A stretch of DNA of 64,000 nt from Diphasiastrum complanatum (taxonomy: Eukaryota; Streptophyta; Lycopodiopsida; Lycopodiales; Lycopodiaceae): assembly GCA_029204225.1 (NCBI GenBank), contig CM055104.1, forward strand, positions 19,493,295-19,557,294. Direction: 5' to 3'. Below, in pieces: positions 24,286 to 33,235 of this stretch (within the stretch, counting starts at the first letter, position 1; each line of letters starts with the position of its first letter). The position numbers were made by a program, and so were the translations under genes. The notes beneath the pieces were generated by a model. The model saw only the letters and a list, made by a program, of their open reading frames with translations, made no database searches and was not told the origin of the DNA.

Positions 24286-24633
24286 TTACACTCCAATAAC
24301 TCTAAGCTCCTCTCCCCAAATTCGCCAGTGTGTAGAGTGAATCTCCTCCCATTCATAAGCAAGCCTGTCATCAATATAGAGTCCAAACAAAGTAGGGGAT
24401 AGTGAGCATCCCTGCTTCACCCCAATGGTGCTATGAACCTGTTGTGATATGCCATGCTCAGAACGGAAACAACCTATCACTCTCTCATATAGGCCCATAA
24501 TCGCCAAGACTGTGTATGAATGGAAACCAAGATCATGCAATCTCTTAATGAGAAGGTGTCTCGGAACAGAGTCAAAGGCCTTACGGAAATCCACAAAACA
24601 ATACCCGCTCTCATCTGGATCTGGCCTCCTCAA
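24286..24633 (-). pseudogene. LINE reverse transcriptase core, inverted segment
   Basis: A 115-codon open piece holds RT motif A (FVDFRKAFDSVPRHLL) and the motif B region (GVKQGCSLSPTLFGLYIDD). A TGA in sense orientation just upstream (SR*ERV) separates it from the HYSTSDHIFTLRAIIEEA piece that continues to about 24.83 kb. The YADD motif is not on this strand but on the plus strand at 24868. Confidence 0.8.
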
Positions 24634-24960
24634 TAATAGCCCTCAAGGTGAATATATGATCTGAGGTGGAGTAATGAGGTCGGAACCCTGCGTGCCCCAA
24701 AGCATGTAGACACCTTAGCTTGGCTTCACTACTGACTGGCGTCTGAAGAACTGAGCCATAAACCTTTGCCGTAATGTGTCCAACCATAATAGTGCAGTGT
24801 TGGAGAGGATGATTATGTAGGATGGAGGTGAGGGTTGTACTTTATGTGACCTATTGTCTCGATTCTACTGTACGCTGATGATGTCGTCCTCATGTCGTGT
24901 TCCTGAGAGGGGTTACAGAAACATTTAGATGTTTTATGCTCTTTCTATTCACGATGAGGT

Positions 24961-25371
24961 TTGTTGGTGAACATTACGAAGACCAAAGTTATGGTCTTCA
25001 ACACATCTCGGGCATTCGTGCAACGTCAAGAGCTTTTATGGGACGGCCATCCCTTGGAGGTGGTTTCTTTGTACACATATTTGGGGGTCCTCTTTTCTGG
25101 TCCAGCTTTTAGTATGAGGCAGGCCGCTCTTGCTAGGTTGGGTAAGCGGCACACATCACTGGTTCAGCTTGAGAGATTTTGTTTTAGACGATACATACGT
25201 GATGCTTCGAGTAAGTGTCACCTGTTTGATACCATGGTCACACCGACAGTCATGTATGCTGCAGAGACTTGGTGTACGGGTCTCACTTCTTCTGAGTGCG
25301 CTGATATATCTCGTCTGCAGATTACTATGCTTTCACGTACGATTCGAGCGAAACCTTTTCTCCCTCACTAG
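24961..25371 (+). pseudogene. LINE RT thumb region
   Basis: A 136-codon open piece after YADD contains ITKTKVMVFNTSRAF, PLEVVSLYTYLGVLFSGPAF and AAETWCTGLTSSE, the usual post-RT LINE sequence. It corresponds closely to 34.42-34.79 kb. It ends at a stop before the zinc-binding C-terminal region. Confidence 0.75.
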
Positions 25372-26261
25372 ATTATACTTGCAGAATTTGCAGTTCCTCC
25401 ACTACAGGTTGAGGATAGTTTAGAGTCTCATCTCATCAATTACACATTGAGATAGGTCGTTTTCATGGCACACCCAGGGAGGCCAGAGTTTGTCAGATAT
25501 GTTCCTTGGAGAGATTGAGGATGAGGATCACTGCAATTTCAGATGCCTCGTTTATTATGAGATTAGAGGGCGATACCATTGTTTATATCAAGACTCCTCC
25601 ATATCACTCCAGGCTTTGATCACATATGAGGATCCTCCCTGTGTAACCTTGATGATACGTGAGATGATGCTTTTGAGACGAGACTCCAGATCACTTTGGA
25701 TCCCCAGACCAGTATTACCAATTTCTTTTCCAGACACAGACAGAGATCCACAGATGACATAGAGGACAGATCCGAGGATAAGATAGATATTCCAGTCAGT
25801 GACAGACATCGTACCAGACATTAGTGCATCAGACCGAGTCATCTCTCCAGCAGGATGAGGCAGAGCAGACGACATACTGTCCACAGGTCTAGACAGAGGC
25901 AGTTTCACTCCTCACATCCAGAGCACTCCACGATTTTGATTACGTCCTACTTTAGAGCCTCTGCAAAGACTTGAGGCTTGTTTTTTTTCCAGGGCAGATG
26001 GCATACTGATCAGTACAAGGGCAAACAGAATGTATTATGTTCACATTAACAGTCTCCACGTAAGAAGCTATCTTGCAATACATAGATAAAAAGAGACTTG
26101 ACTTTAGCATCAGTGCTAGGTACTAGGGCAGATCCGTGCCATACTAGCCCCAAGGACCTCCCACAAAGGCCGTTAGGAGTCCAAGCACCTTGTAGCTCGG
26201 GCAAATCCATGCCATACAAGCCAGCCAAAGTCAAACCCTAACCAAGTATATAGCTGTCATT

Positions 26262-26791
26262 GGATGGGAATGGAACTCCATAGTGCACTGGAGGGGTCCA
26301 TGGGCCATCTATATGAGGGTAGTAGGGCGCCCATTGGGGGGAGAGGAGATCTCTCTTGCTTGCTTTGCTTATGCTCTAGTGTTGCTACTAGTGTGTAGAG
26401 TACTTTCTTGTGTGTAGTATGCTTAGGGTTTGGATATTGCTTATGGTATGGGACATAAGTAGGGTTTGGATCTTGAGTATGCTATAGTCTGTTGTGGTAT
26501 GCTTGTGATTTGTTTGTGGTTAGCAAGAGGGTGCTAGATAGGTCTTGCTTGGAGCTGGGATCTAGCTATGGTTGGGTGGTGAATACTTGAAGCCAGCTTG
26601 TTATCTATCTTTGTGTTTAAGAGTAGGGACACAGGTGGAGGAGAGATCCTTGGAGGCTTGCAGATCCTTACTTGCAGGTGGAGGCATCCTAGCTTGGAGT
26701 TGGGGAGCATCTTGGAGCTTGCAGGTTGCTTGGAGGACATTTGGAGGCTCTACCTTGGATTTGGAGGACTTCCTCACCTCTACTTGTAAAA
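26262..26791 (+). repeat. Partial copy of the 4.9-6.0 kb LTR-like element, opposite orientation
   Basis: Reverse-complement match to 4940-5475, including nearly identical ORF shadows. It ends at CTTGTAAAA (26783-26791), the same terminus as the first copy, against LINE sequence. To the left of 26262 the two copies are unrelated, so this copy is truncated or belongs to a larger element whose other parts (25960-26260) I cannot place. No target duplication was found. Confidence 0.65.
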
Positions 26792-27042
26792 TGCCTACCA
26801 CTCTACGCTCTCTCATAGCCTATGAGGACCCCTGGTGTGTCGCTCTTATGGTACGAGAGATGTTCATATTGCGGCGAGATCTATGCGAGACATCTCAACA
26901 TTTGACCTCTCAGCCATTGATTACTTCTTTCTTTACTAGGCGGAGATCGTGGGACACAGTGCCTGATGATGGTGATGATTATGACGATGACGAGGATGAT
27001 GGCCATTTACATGCTCACAGGGATCAGAGATTGTGTACTTCC
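26791..27042 (+). pseudogene. LINE ORF2 C-terminal tail, left part, interrupted by Copia
   Basis: Plus-strand LINE tail: SLIAYEDPWCVALMVREM, FILRRDLCE, LITSFFTRRRSWDTV and an Asp-rich end, then HRDQRLCTS. The Copia element cuts it after CTTCC at 27038-27042. LINE sequence resumes at 32465. Confidence 0.75.
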
Positions 27043-27445
27043 TGAAGATTTACAAGACCTAGCTATGGAGTATCTTAACTCAGATGCTAGATCAACTATG
27101 AAAGCTTGAGAAAACTTGGCTATGGAAATATCACACACAAGGAGAATTGCATGAGCATCTCACAAACTCAAAAGTCTCAAGAAGAAATGAATTGCTAGTG
27201 AGAGAGAGGAGGGCGTGGGTCCTCCAAATCCCTTGTGAGGCAAGCACCTCCTTTACATGCATGGAAAGTCTAGGTGTCAACCATGGGAGTGAGCTACTTG
27301 GACAAGTGGGCCACTTGCACTAATTTACATAACTTAACAAAAAAGGGGGGGGTCATGCATTTAATTAAAAAACATGCCCCATGAGTTATGTACAACTTAA
27401 CTAATGCTTAGCCAAAAGGGGTAAAATAGGCATTACTCTTCAACA
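27043..27445 (-). repeat. Copia 3' LTR
   Basis: 403 bp, TG...CA on the element strand, nearly identical to 32061-32464. Differences seen are T/A five bases in, a G/T difference in a G-run near 27352, and one A in an A-run near 27368. It is followed by the polypurine tract AAGGGGGGG on the minus strand at 27446-27455. Confidence 0.93.
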
Positions 27446-30400
27446 CCCCCCCTTAATGGCAATTTTATTCAAACTGACACCCAACAAAGTTCTGAACTTT
27501 TCAAACTTATCTTTACTAAGTGGTTTAGTAAAAATATCAGCTGTCTGGTCGTTGGTGTCGCAATAAACTAGCTCGATCTCCCCACTGTGCACTTTCTCTC
27601 GTATAAAATGCTGGTCCACCTCTATATGTTTTGTCCGTGCATGATAGACTGGATTCCTTGCAAGCTGAATGCAGCTTTGGTTATCACAATGTAACAATGT
27701 AGGTCTTACTTGAGCAATCTGCATGTCCTCAAGTAGACGGCGTAACCAAATGGCTTCACAGGTGGACCTCGTAGTCGCCCTGTACTCAGCTTCGGTAGAC
27801 GATAGAGCAATAGTAGGCTGCTTCTTACTGCACCACGATATAGCCCCTGAACCTAGGCTAAAGCAATAGCCTGTCGTCGATCTCCGATCGTCTCTATCAC
27901 TTGCCCAATCAGAATCTGAATAGCCTTCCAGCTGAAGGTTCCCGTCATCCGTGTATCCAATCCCATAAGTCACTGTCCCTCTCACATATCGTAGGATCCG
28001 CTTTGCTGCCTTCCAATGTGCTTCGGTAGGCTTACACATGTATTGACTTGCGATTCCAACCGCATAAGCAATATCTGGCCTGGTGGTAGTAAGGTAAATC
28101 AGGCTGCCCACTAATTGACGATAGAGCGTCTCATCTGCAAATGCTGGACCATCATCTTTTGATGGCTTGTTGCTTGCATCCATGGGTGTGCTGATTGGTT
28201 TGCTTTCTTGCATGTTAAACTTCTTCAATAATTTTTGTGCATACTTTGCCTGTGAGATAAAAAGACAACGCTTTCCTTTCCAAACTTCAACTCCTAGGCA
28301 ATAGTGTATCAAACCCAAATCTTTCATTTCAAACTCATTAGAAAGATTCTTCTTAACACAAGCAATAAGCTTCTTATTGCTTCCCGTGATGAGTAGATCA
28401 TCCACATAGAGCACAACAACCACAAAGTCTTCTCCTTCCCTGAAGACATAAAGATTGCAATCAGACTTACTCTTCTCAAACCCTTGCCTTGCAAAGTACT
28501 CATCAATTCGGCTATACCAAGCCCTTGGCGCCTGTTTGAGCCCATACAAGGCTTTCCTAAGCCTGCAAACCAGATTCTCCTTGCCAGTTATTTCAAATCC
28601 CTGCGGTTGTTCCATGTAAACCTCCTCCTGTAGGTGCCCATTAAGAAAGGCACTCTTGACATCCATTTGATGGACATCCCAATCAAAATATGAGGCTATA
28701 GCCAAAACAGTCCTGATAGATGTCATTTTAGCAACAGGTGCGAATGTCTCATCATAGTCTAGCCCCTCTTGCTGAGCATAGCCTTTCGCCACCAACCTTG
28801 CCTTGTACTTGTCCACTGTTCCATTGGCATGAAACTTGGTCTTATAGACCCACTTGCAACCTATTGGTTGCTTCCCTTCTGGCAATGTAGTGAGCTCCCA
28901 TGTGTCATTCTTGACAATGGAGTCGTACTCCTCCTGCATGGCATGTTGCCATACCTTTTCTCTCACGGCTTCGTGAAAGAATTGTGGCTCATCTGCATTC
29001 AGAATAGTGGACATAAGAGCAAAGTTAGTCTCTTGTCTCTCATGAGACCTAAGAGATCTTCTGACACCCTGTTCACTGCTCTCTCCTTCTTCAATCATTT
29101 GACCTTCTTTGATTGTTTCCCAATACCACCTAGGTAGCTTCTTCCTAGCAGTAGGTGATGTGGATGGTGACCACGTATCCCATGGTACTGTTTTAGTCTT
29201 CCGTTTGTCCCCAACTTCTGCTTCTGGTACTTGGCCAAAAAGAGGTCTCGAACTAGTAGGTTCGATTTCCTGTTGTTGCTCCTGCACTTGAGGCTTACGG
29301 GACTCTTGACTAGGATCCTCATCCGTGGAATCAATCAAGGGTATGAACTCAGTAATTCCTTCCTTCTCCTGCTCCTGTATCTTGGGTGCATGCTCTTCAT
29401 CAAAGATGACATCTCGACTTAGGATCTTCCTCCTGTTTTCGAGATCATATAGCACATAAGCTTTCTCACCTTCACTATACCCAAGAAAGACACACTTTAC
29501 GGATTTTGCATCAAGTTTCTTCCGCAAGTCCTTTGGTATATGTGCATATGCTGTACACCCAAATACTCGAAGGCTGCCCACTTTGGGCTTCTTGCCACTA
29601 TATGCCTCTTCTGGCGTGATTCCTTCAACTGCTTTGGTTGGACTTCTATTCAATAGAAAAACAGCAGTTGCTACCGCTTCTGCCCAAAAGGAATTTGGCA
29701 ACCCCTTTGCCTTGAGCATGCTCCTCGCACACTCAACTATAGACCTGTTTTTCCGCTCAGCCACGCCGTTTTGCTGCGGTGTATGTGGAGCAGTAAACTG
29801 TCTCTTTATCTCACAAGCTTTGCAAAGATCTTTGAACTCATCAGAAATATACTCACCACCCTTATCTGACCTGAGAGTCTTTAACCTCTTTCCTGTGTGG
29901 TTTTCCACCATAGCTTTCCACTGTTTGAAGTATTTGAACGCTTCAGATTTCAGTTTCAGAAAATAGACCCATACCTTCCGAGAGAAATCATCTACGAAGG
30001 TCATGAGATAGTATGCCCCCCCTGCTGATTTGACCTGCATGGGACCACATAAATCTGAATGCACAAGTTCAAGAATGCCCTTGGCCCTGGTAGCTTTCTC
30101 CTTTGGAAACTTTTTCCTCTGTTGCTTCCCTAATGCACAAGCCTCACATGTATCTGAAGAAGACTTAATGCTAGGAAGATCTACTACCATTTTGTGCCTG
30201 TTCAAAACTTGCAAACTTTTGTAACTCAAATGACCATATCTCTCATGCCAAAGCTTGTCCCGATTAGTATCTCTTGCAGACAAGGCCTCTTGGCTAGGAA
30301 TGGTTGTGAAAAGCTTGTAAAGACCTCCTTCTTGCATTCCCTTGGCTACCACTTTGAAGTTCTTCTCTTTGTCTTTTACCAAACATTTAGAATCATTAAA

Positions 30401-30625
30401 CTCTACCACCATGTTCTGTTTGGTAATGGCACCAACAGATAACAAGTTCTTAGCCAACCCTGGTACATGCAACACACTTTTAATTTCCTTCACCTCACCT
30501 GATGATAGCTGTATTGCAACTGTACCTTTGCCCCTCACCATACGTGTAGAATTATCTCCAAGGCAAACATGCTGGCTATCTTCTGTCTCCTCATAGGTGC
30601 TGAACCAATCTCTATGAGGTGTCAT
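27440..30625 (-). CDS. Copia pol: integrase, reverse transcriptase, RNase H
   Basis: A 1,061-codon open frame from the Met in KHMTPHRDW just after the protease active site. Domain order is Copia type. The GAG-pre-integrase region is YGHLSYKSLQVL and CEACALGKQQRKKFP (about residues 131-175). The integrase core has HSDLCGPM, VDDFSRKVWVYF, LRSDKGGEYIS and TPQQNGVAERKNR (D-D-E all present, about 189-295). RT has WVYKTKFHANG, YKARLVAKGYAQ, MDVKSAFLNGHL, YGLKQAPRAWY and LYVDDLLITG (about 595-770). RNase H has YSDSDWASDRDDRRSTTG, SSTEAEYRA and LHCDNQSCIQLA. No internal stop or frameshift, so enzymes are probably active if expressed. Confidence 0.95.
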   Translation of the reverse strand: MTPHRDWFSTYEETEDSQHVCLGDNSTRMVRGKGTVAIQLSSGEVKEIKSVLHVPGLAKNLLSVGAITKQNMVVEFNDSKCLVKDKEKNFKVVAKGMQEGGLYKLFTTIPSQEALSARDTNRDKLWHERYGHLSYKSLQVLNRHKMVVDLPSIKSSSDTCEACALGKQQRKKFPKEKATRAKGILELVHSDLCGPMQVKSAGGAYYLMTFVDDFSRKVWVYFLKLKSEAFKYFKQWKAMVENHTGKRLKTLRSDKGGEYISDEFKDLCKACEIKRQFTAPHTPQQNGVAERKNRSIVECARSMLKAKGLPNSFWAEAVATAVFLLNRSPTKAVEGITPEEAYSGKKPKVGSLRVFGCTAYAHIPKDLRKKLDAKSVKCVFLGYSEGEKAYVLYDLENRRKILSRDVIFDEEHAPKIQEQEKEGITEFIPLIDSTDEDPSQESRKPQVQEQQQEIEPTSSRPLFGQVPEAEVGDKRKTKTVPWDTWSPSTSPTARKKLPRWYWETIKEGQMIEEGESSEQGVRRSLRSHERQETNFALMSTILNADEPQFFHEAVREKVWQHAMQEEYDSIVKNDTWELTTLPEGKQPIGCKWVYKTKFHANGTVDKYKARLVAKGYAQQEGLDYDETFAPVAKMTSIRTVLAIASYFDWDVHQMDVKSAFLNGHLQEEVYMEQPQGFEITGKENLVCRLRKALYGLKQAPRAWYSRIDEYFARQGFEKSKSDCNLYVFREGEDFVVVVLYVDDLLITGSNKKLIACVKKNLSNEFEMKDLGLIHYCLGVEVWKGKRCLFISQAKYAQKLLKKFNMQESKPISTPMDASNKPSKDDGPAFADETLYRQLVGSLIYLTTTRPDIAYAVGIASQYMCKPTEAHWKAAKRILRYVRGTVTYGIGYTDDGNLQLEGYSDSDWASDRDDRRSTTGYCFSLGSGAISWCSKKQPTIALSSTEAEYRATTRSTCEAIWLRRLLEDMQIAQVRPTLLHCDNQSCIQLARNPVYHARTKHIEVDQHFIREKVHSGEIELVYCDTNDQTADIFTKPLSKDKFEKFRTLLGVSLNKIAIKGGC

Positions 30626-30676
30626 GTGCTTTGAGGCTCCAGAATCAATATACCATCCACCAAATGTGGATTCAGA

Positions 30677-31591
30677 TTATAGGGCTGCGGTGAATAGCTC
30701 AAGCACACTAGATTGCTCCTCCTCTGCAACTTTGTCAACAAAGTGACTCTGCTGGTTCTTTCCCTTCTTCTGATCACTTTGCTTCTTCCTGCATTCAAAA
30801 GCAAAATGCCCATACTTACCACAATAGTTGCAGTTGCCCTTCCTCTTGGGTGTGGATGAGGAATTGGTGCTTGACTCCTCTCCAACCTGTAACTTGGACA
30901 CCTGCTGCTCCAAGCTTTGCTTTGAGTTCTTCTTTTTGCCTTTGCCTTTCTTCTGAAAGTTTTGCTTCTTCTTAGAAGCAAATGCAAGCTCTGGATTATC
31001 TTCCCTTTCAGAAAGATTCTTCCTTCTCATCTCCTCCTGTAAAAGAAGACCACATAACTCCCCAAAGGTTGGGAGTTTCTCCCTAGCAGAAAGGGACATC
31101 ACATAGTCTTGATAGTTGAATGACAAGCTGTTCAAGACTATGGGAACAATACTCCTGTCACTTACTTTCTCTCCAACTGAAGCAAGCTGATCCAATAGGT
31201 CCTTGACCTTTGTAATATGATCACCAATTGTTGCACCTGCTTCCATCTTGAGAGTATGTAACCTGTTTTGCAAATACACCAGCTTGGCTGAATCCACTGT
31301 TTCAAACATAGACTTCAGAATTGTCCAAGCATCAGCTGCATCCCTTGCATTGCAAATGTGAGGAATAATATTGTCCTTGACAGAAAGATTGATTATCCTA
31401 TGAGCTTTATGTCTCCTGTTCATGTAGTCCTTCAATTCAGGATCAGATGTTGGTACAGGTTTTGTACCTGTCATGACCTCCCAGCAATTCTTATCCATCA
31501 AGATATTGGCTATCTTGAACTTCCACACTCTGTAGTTTGTGCCATCTAGTTTGCTAGATTCACCCAGCAAACTCTCCCCAAGACTTGCCAT
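30677..31591 (-). CDS. Copia gag (UBN2-type) with CCHC zinc knuckle and protease start
   Basis: A 304-codon ORF. The N-terminus is MASLGESLLGESSKLDGTNY, then WKFKIANILMDKNCWEV, IINLSVKDNIIPHI, LVYLQNRLHTLKM and LLLQEEMRRKN, the Copia gag core. A Lys/Gln-rich linker precedes the zinc knuckle CNYCGKYGHFAFEC (CX2CX4HX4C). It ends at TAA (30677-30679). Reading past that TAA in the same frame gives the protease active site YIDSGASKHM and then pol with no shift, so gag and pol are one frame with a single stop. Other Copia elements of this kind have an unbroken gag-pol frame. Confidence 0.93.
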   Translation of the reverse strand: MASLGESLLGESSKLDGTNYRVWKFKIANILMDKNCWEVMTGTKPVPTSDPELKDYMNRRHKAHRIINLSVKDNIIPHICNARDAADAWTILKSMFETVDSAKLVYLQNRLHTLKMEAGATIGDHITKVKDLLDQLASVGEKVSDRSIVPIVLNSLSFNYQDYVMSLSAREKLPTFGELCGLLLQEEMRRKNLSEREDNPELAFASKKKQNFQKKGKGKKKNSKQSLEQQVSKLQVGEESSTNSSSTPKRKGNCNYCGKYGHFAFECRKKQSDQKKGKNQQSHFVDKVAEEEQSSVLELFTAAL

Positions 31592-32042
31592 GCTAAAATC
31601 TGTGCTTAAAACAGAAGCTCAACTTGAAAGAGATCAGAAAAGAACAGCTTCCAACAACAAGGGTTTAACCCCAAACTAGGGTATGTAGCCACTTCAAGGC
31701 AACCCTTCAGCTCCTGCTTTTGTCTTTGCCACTTGGTGTGGCCTCACTAGCACAAGCACTAGGCTCCACTGGAACAGAAACCAGAAGCCCCTACAGAAAG
31801 TGCGCCCTACTTTTGTGTAAGCTCCTCCAGAAAAACTCTCCAAAACTTAGCCAGATTTAGAAAGTTTTTGGATCATCCCACTCCCCTTGCCAATAGCTCA
31901 CCAACAGTGCAAGACTCCACCTGATTTGACACCTGTAGATCAAATGCTCCCTCTTTCAAGATTGAGGTGCTTGTAGAAGATAAGAATCTTCTCAAGAATC
32001 TAAGCACTGAAGTTTCTCTCACTCTCAGACTCACAGGCTAGA

Positions 32043-32060
32043 CAACCTGCTCTGATACCA
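32043..32060 (-). promoter_or_regulatory. Copia primer-binding site
   Basis: TGGTATCAGAGCAGG on the element strand directly abuts the 5' LTR. TGGTATCAGAGC pairs with the 3' end of initiator tRNA-Met, the usual primer for plant Copia reverse transcription. Confidence 0.9.
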
Positions 32061-32464
32061 TGAAGAATTACAAGACCTAGCTATGGAGTATCTTAACTCA
32101 GATGCTAGATCAACTATGAAAGCTTGAGAAAACTTGGCTATGGAAATATCACACACAAGGAGAATTGCATGAGCATCTCACAAACTCAAAAGTCTCAAGA
32201 AGAAATGAATTGCTAGTGAGAGAGAGGAGGGCGTGGGTCCTCCAAATCCCTTGTGAGGCAAGCACCTCCTTTACATGCATGGAAAGTCTAGGTGTCAACC
32301 ATGGGAGTGAGCTACTTGGACAAGTGGGCCACTTGCACTAATTTACATAACTTAACAAAAAAGGGGGGGGGCATGCATTTAATTAAAAAAACATGCCCCA
32401 TGAGTTATGTACAACTTAACTAATGCTTAGCCAAAAGGGGTAAAATAGGCATTACTCTTCAACA
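32061..32464 (-). repeat. Copia 5' LTR
   Basis: 404 bp, carries the element promoter and polyadenylation signals by position. Followed by the target duplication CTTCC at 32465-32469. Confidence 0.93.
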
Positions 32465-32880
32465 CTTCCCACCATCACTTTACTGCCAGGATCATCAGAC
32501 CTCCTATGTAGAGACTGCACATACTCATAGACGACATCAGCGGGCTCCAGCGCTTTCCCATGTTGCAGCTCGCATTACATCTTTCTATAGCATCAGCACA
32601 AACATGACATCATGACATGGATACATTTATTATTACACACACTCATTTTCGCATTTATTTTAGTTTGTACTAGATGTTTCTTTATTACCAAAGACAGACA
32701 GACGATACATACAGATTGCACTATCCTCCTCACGGCATCTTCATGGTCAGGGCTATAGATTATCATGGTTTTCTCAGGCATCCGACCTCCTACGTGAGTC
32801 ATTTGGTATCTCCATCACAAAGCTTCCCTCAGGCACCCACTAGTATATTAGACGATTCCTCTATCGCGCGTAACTAGAGC
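32465..32880 (+). mobile_element. LINE 3' region, right part of the copy split by Copia
   Basis: Plus-strand continuation of the LINE at 26791-27042: end of ORF2 in broken frames (CTYS*TTSAGS-like, then VAARITSFYSI) and AT-rich 3' UTR to about 32.7 kb. The family hairpin and TC tail are not seen, so the 3' end is lost or diverged. 32700-32880 shows no clear homology. Confidence 0.55.
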
Positions 32881-33235
32881 GGACTTGGCATAACCAGATA
32901 GGGGTTAAGCCAGCTTTCTACCGGACACATTTCTTGGAGCTGGATGCATCTGGGACCCCGGTCATGCCGCACTTCTTGGATTCGAGACTATCACATTGCC
33001 TCAGATTCACATTGGGACAGCTCAGGGTGTCTTCTTATCAGCTAGCTATTGAGACGGGGAGGTTCCTTGGTGTTCCCAGAGAGGAGCGGATTTGCCAGTT
33101 ATGCTCTCTAGGTGAGGTGGAGTCTGAGGAGCACTTTATCTTCAGATGCCCAGTATACTATGAGATCAGAGGGCGATATCATTGCCTATTTCGAGACATG
33201 CCTACCACTCTACGCTTCGCCTCATAAAGTCAAAC
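32880..33235 (+). pseudogene. LINE ORF2 zinc-binding C-terminal region (zf-RVT type)
   Basis: Plus-strand fragment with SRLSHCLRFTLGQLRVSSYQ, then the zinc-binding motif CQLCSLGEVESEEHFIFRCP (C-X2-C...H-X4-C) and YYEIRGRYHCLF. This domain follows RT in plant and insect LINEs. It lies upstream of, not downstream from, the RT at 33.6-34.8 kb, whose own copy of this domain is deleted. Confidence 0.75.

Larger units (their letters stand above)
24270..25960 (+). mobile_element. LINE copy with inverted 5' segment (twin-priming-like)
   Basis: Two abutting segments in opposite orientation together cover one continuous stretch of ORF2. 24280-24835 (minus) runs from the RT start (CTIMVGHITAKVYG) through FVDFRKAFDSVPRHLL and STIGVKQGCSLSPTLFGLY, ending about 25 codons before YADD. 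24855-25960 (plus) begins SILLYADDVVL and continues through the thumb (AAETWCTGLTSSE, about 25255) and a zinc-region remnant (CLVYYEIRGRYHC, about 25545) to the C-terminal tail (LITYEDPPCVTLMIREM, about 25615). The breakpoints are adjacent in element coordinates. This is the known signature of twin priming, a 5' inversion made during LINE insertion. Both segments carry some stops. Confidence 0.65.
27043..32464 (-). mobile_element. Young, nearly intact Ty1/Copia retrotransposon
   Basis: A 5,422-bp minus-strand element. The LTRs, 27043-27445 (403 bp) and 32061-32464 (404 bp), begin TGAAGA and end CTTCAACA. A 5-bp target duplication CTTCC sits at 27038-27042 and 32465-32469. Primer site TGGTATCAGAGC lies at 32049-32060 and a polypurine tract beside the 3' LTR at 27446-27455. 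By eye the LTRs differ at about two substitutions and a 1-nt length change, about 99% identity, so the insertion is recent. Gag, protease, integrase, RT and RNase H form one frame of about 1,380 codons broken only by one TAA. Confidence 0.95.

Noticed and set aside
32049-32060. tRNA-like matches TGGTATCAGAGC at 18.1, 32.0, 50.4 and 60.0 kb as tRNA genes
   Set aside because: Only the 12-nt primer-binding match next to an LTR is present; no cloverleaf can be formed around them.
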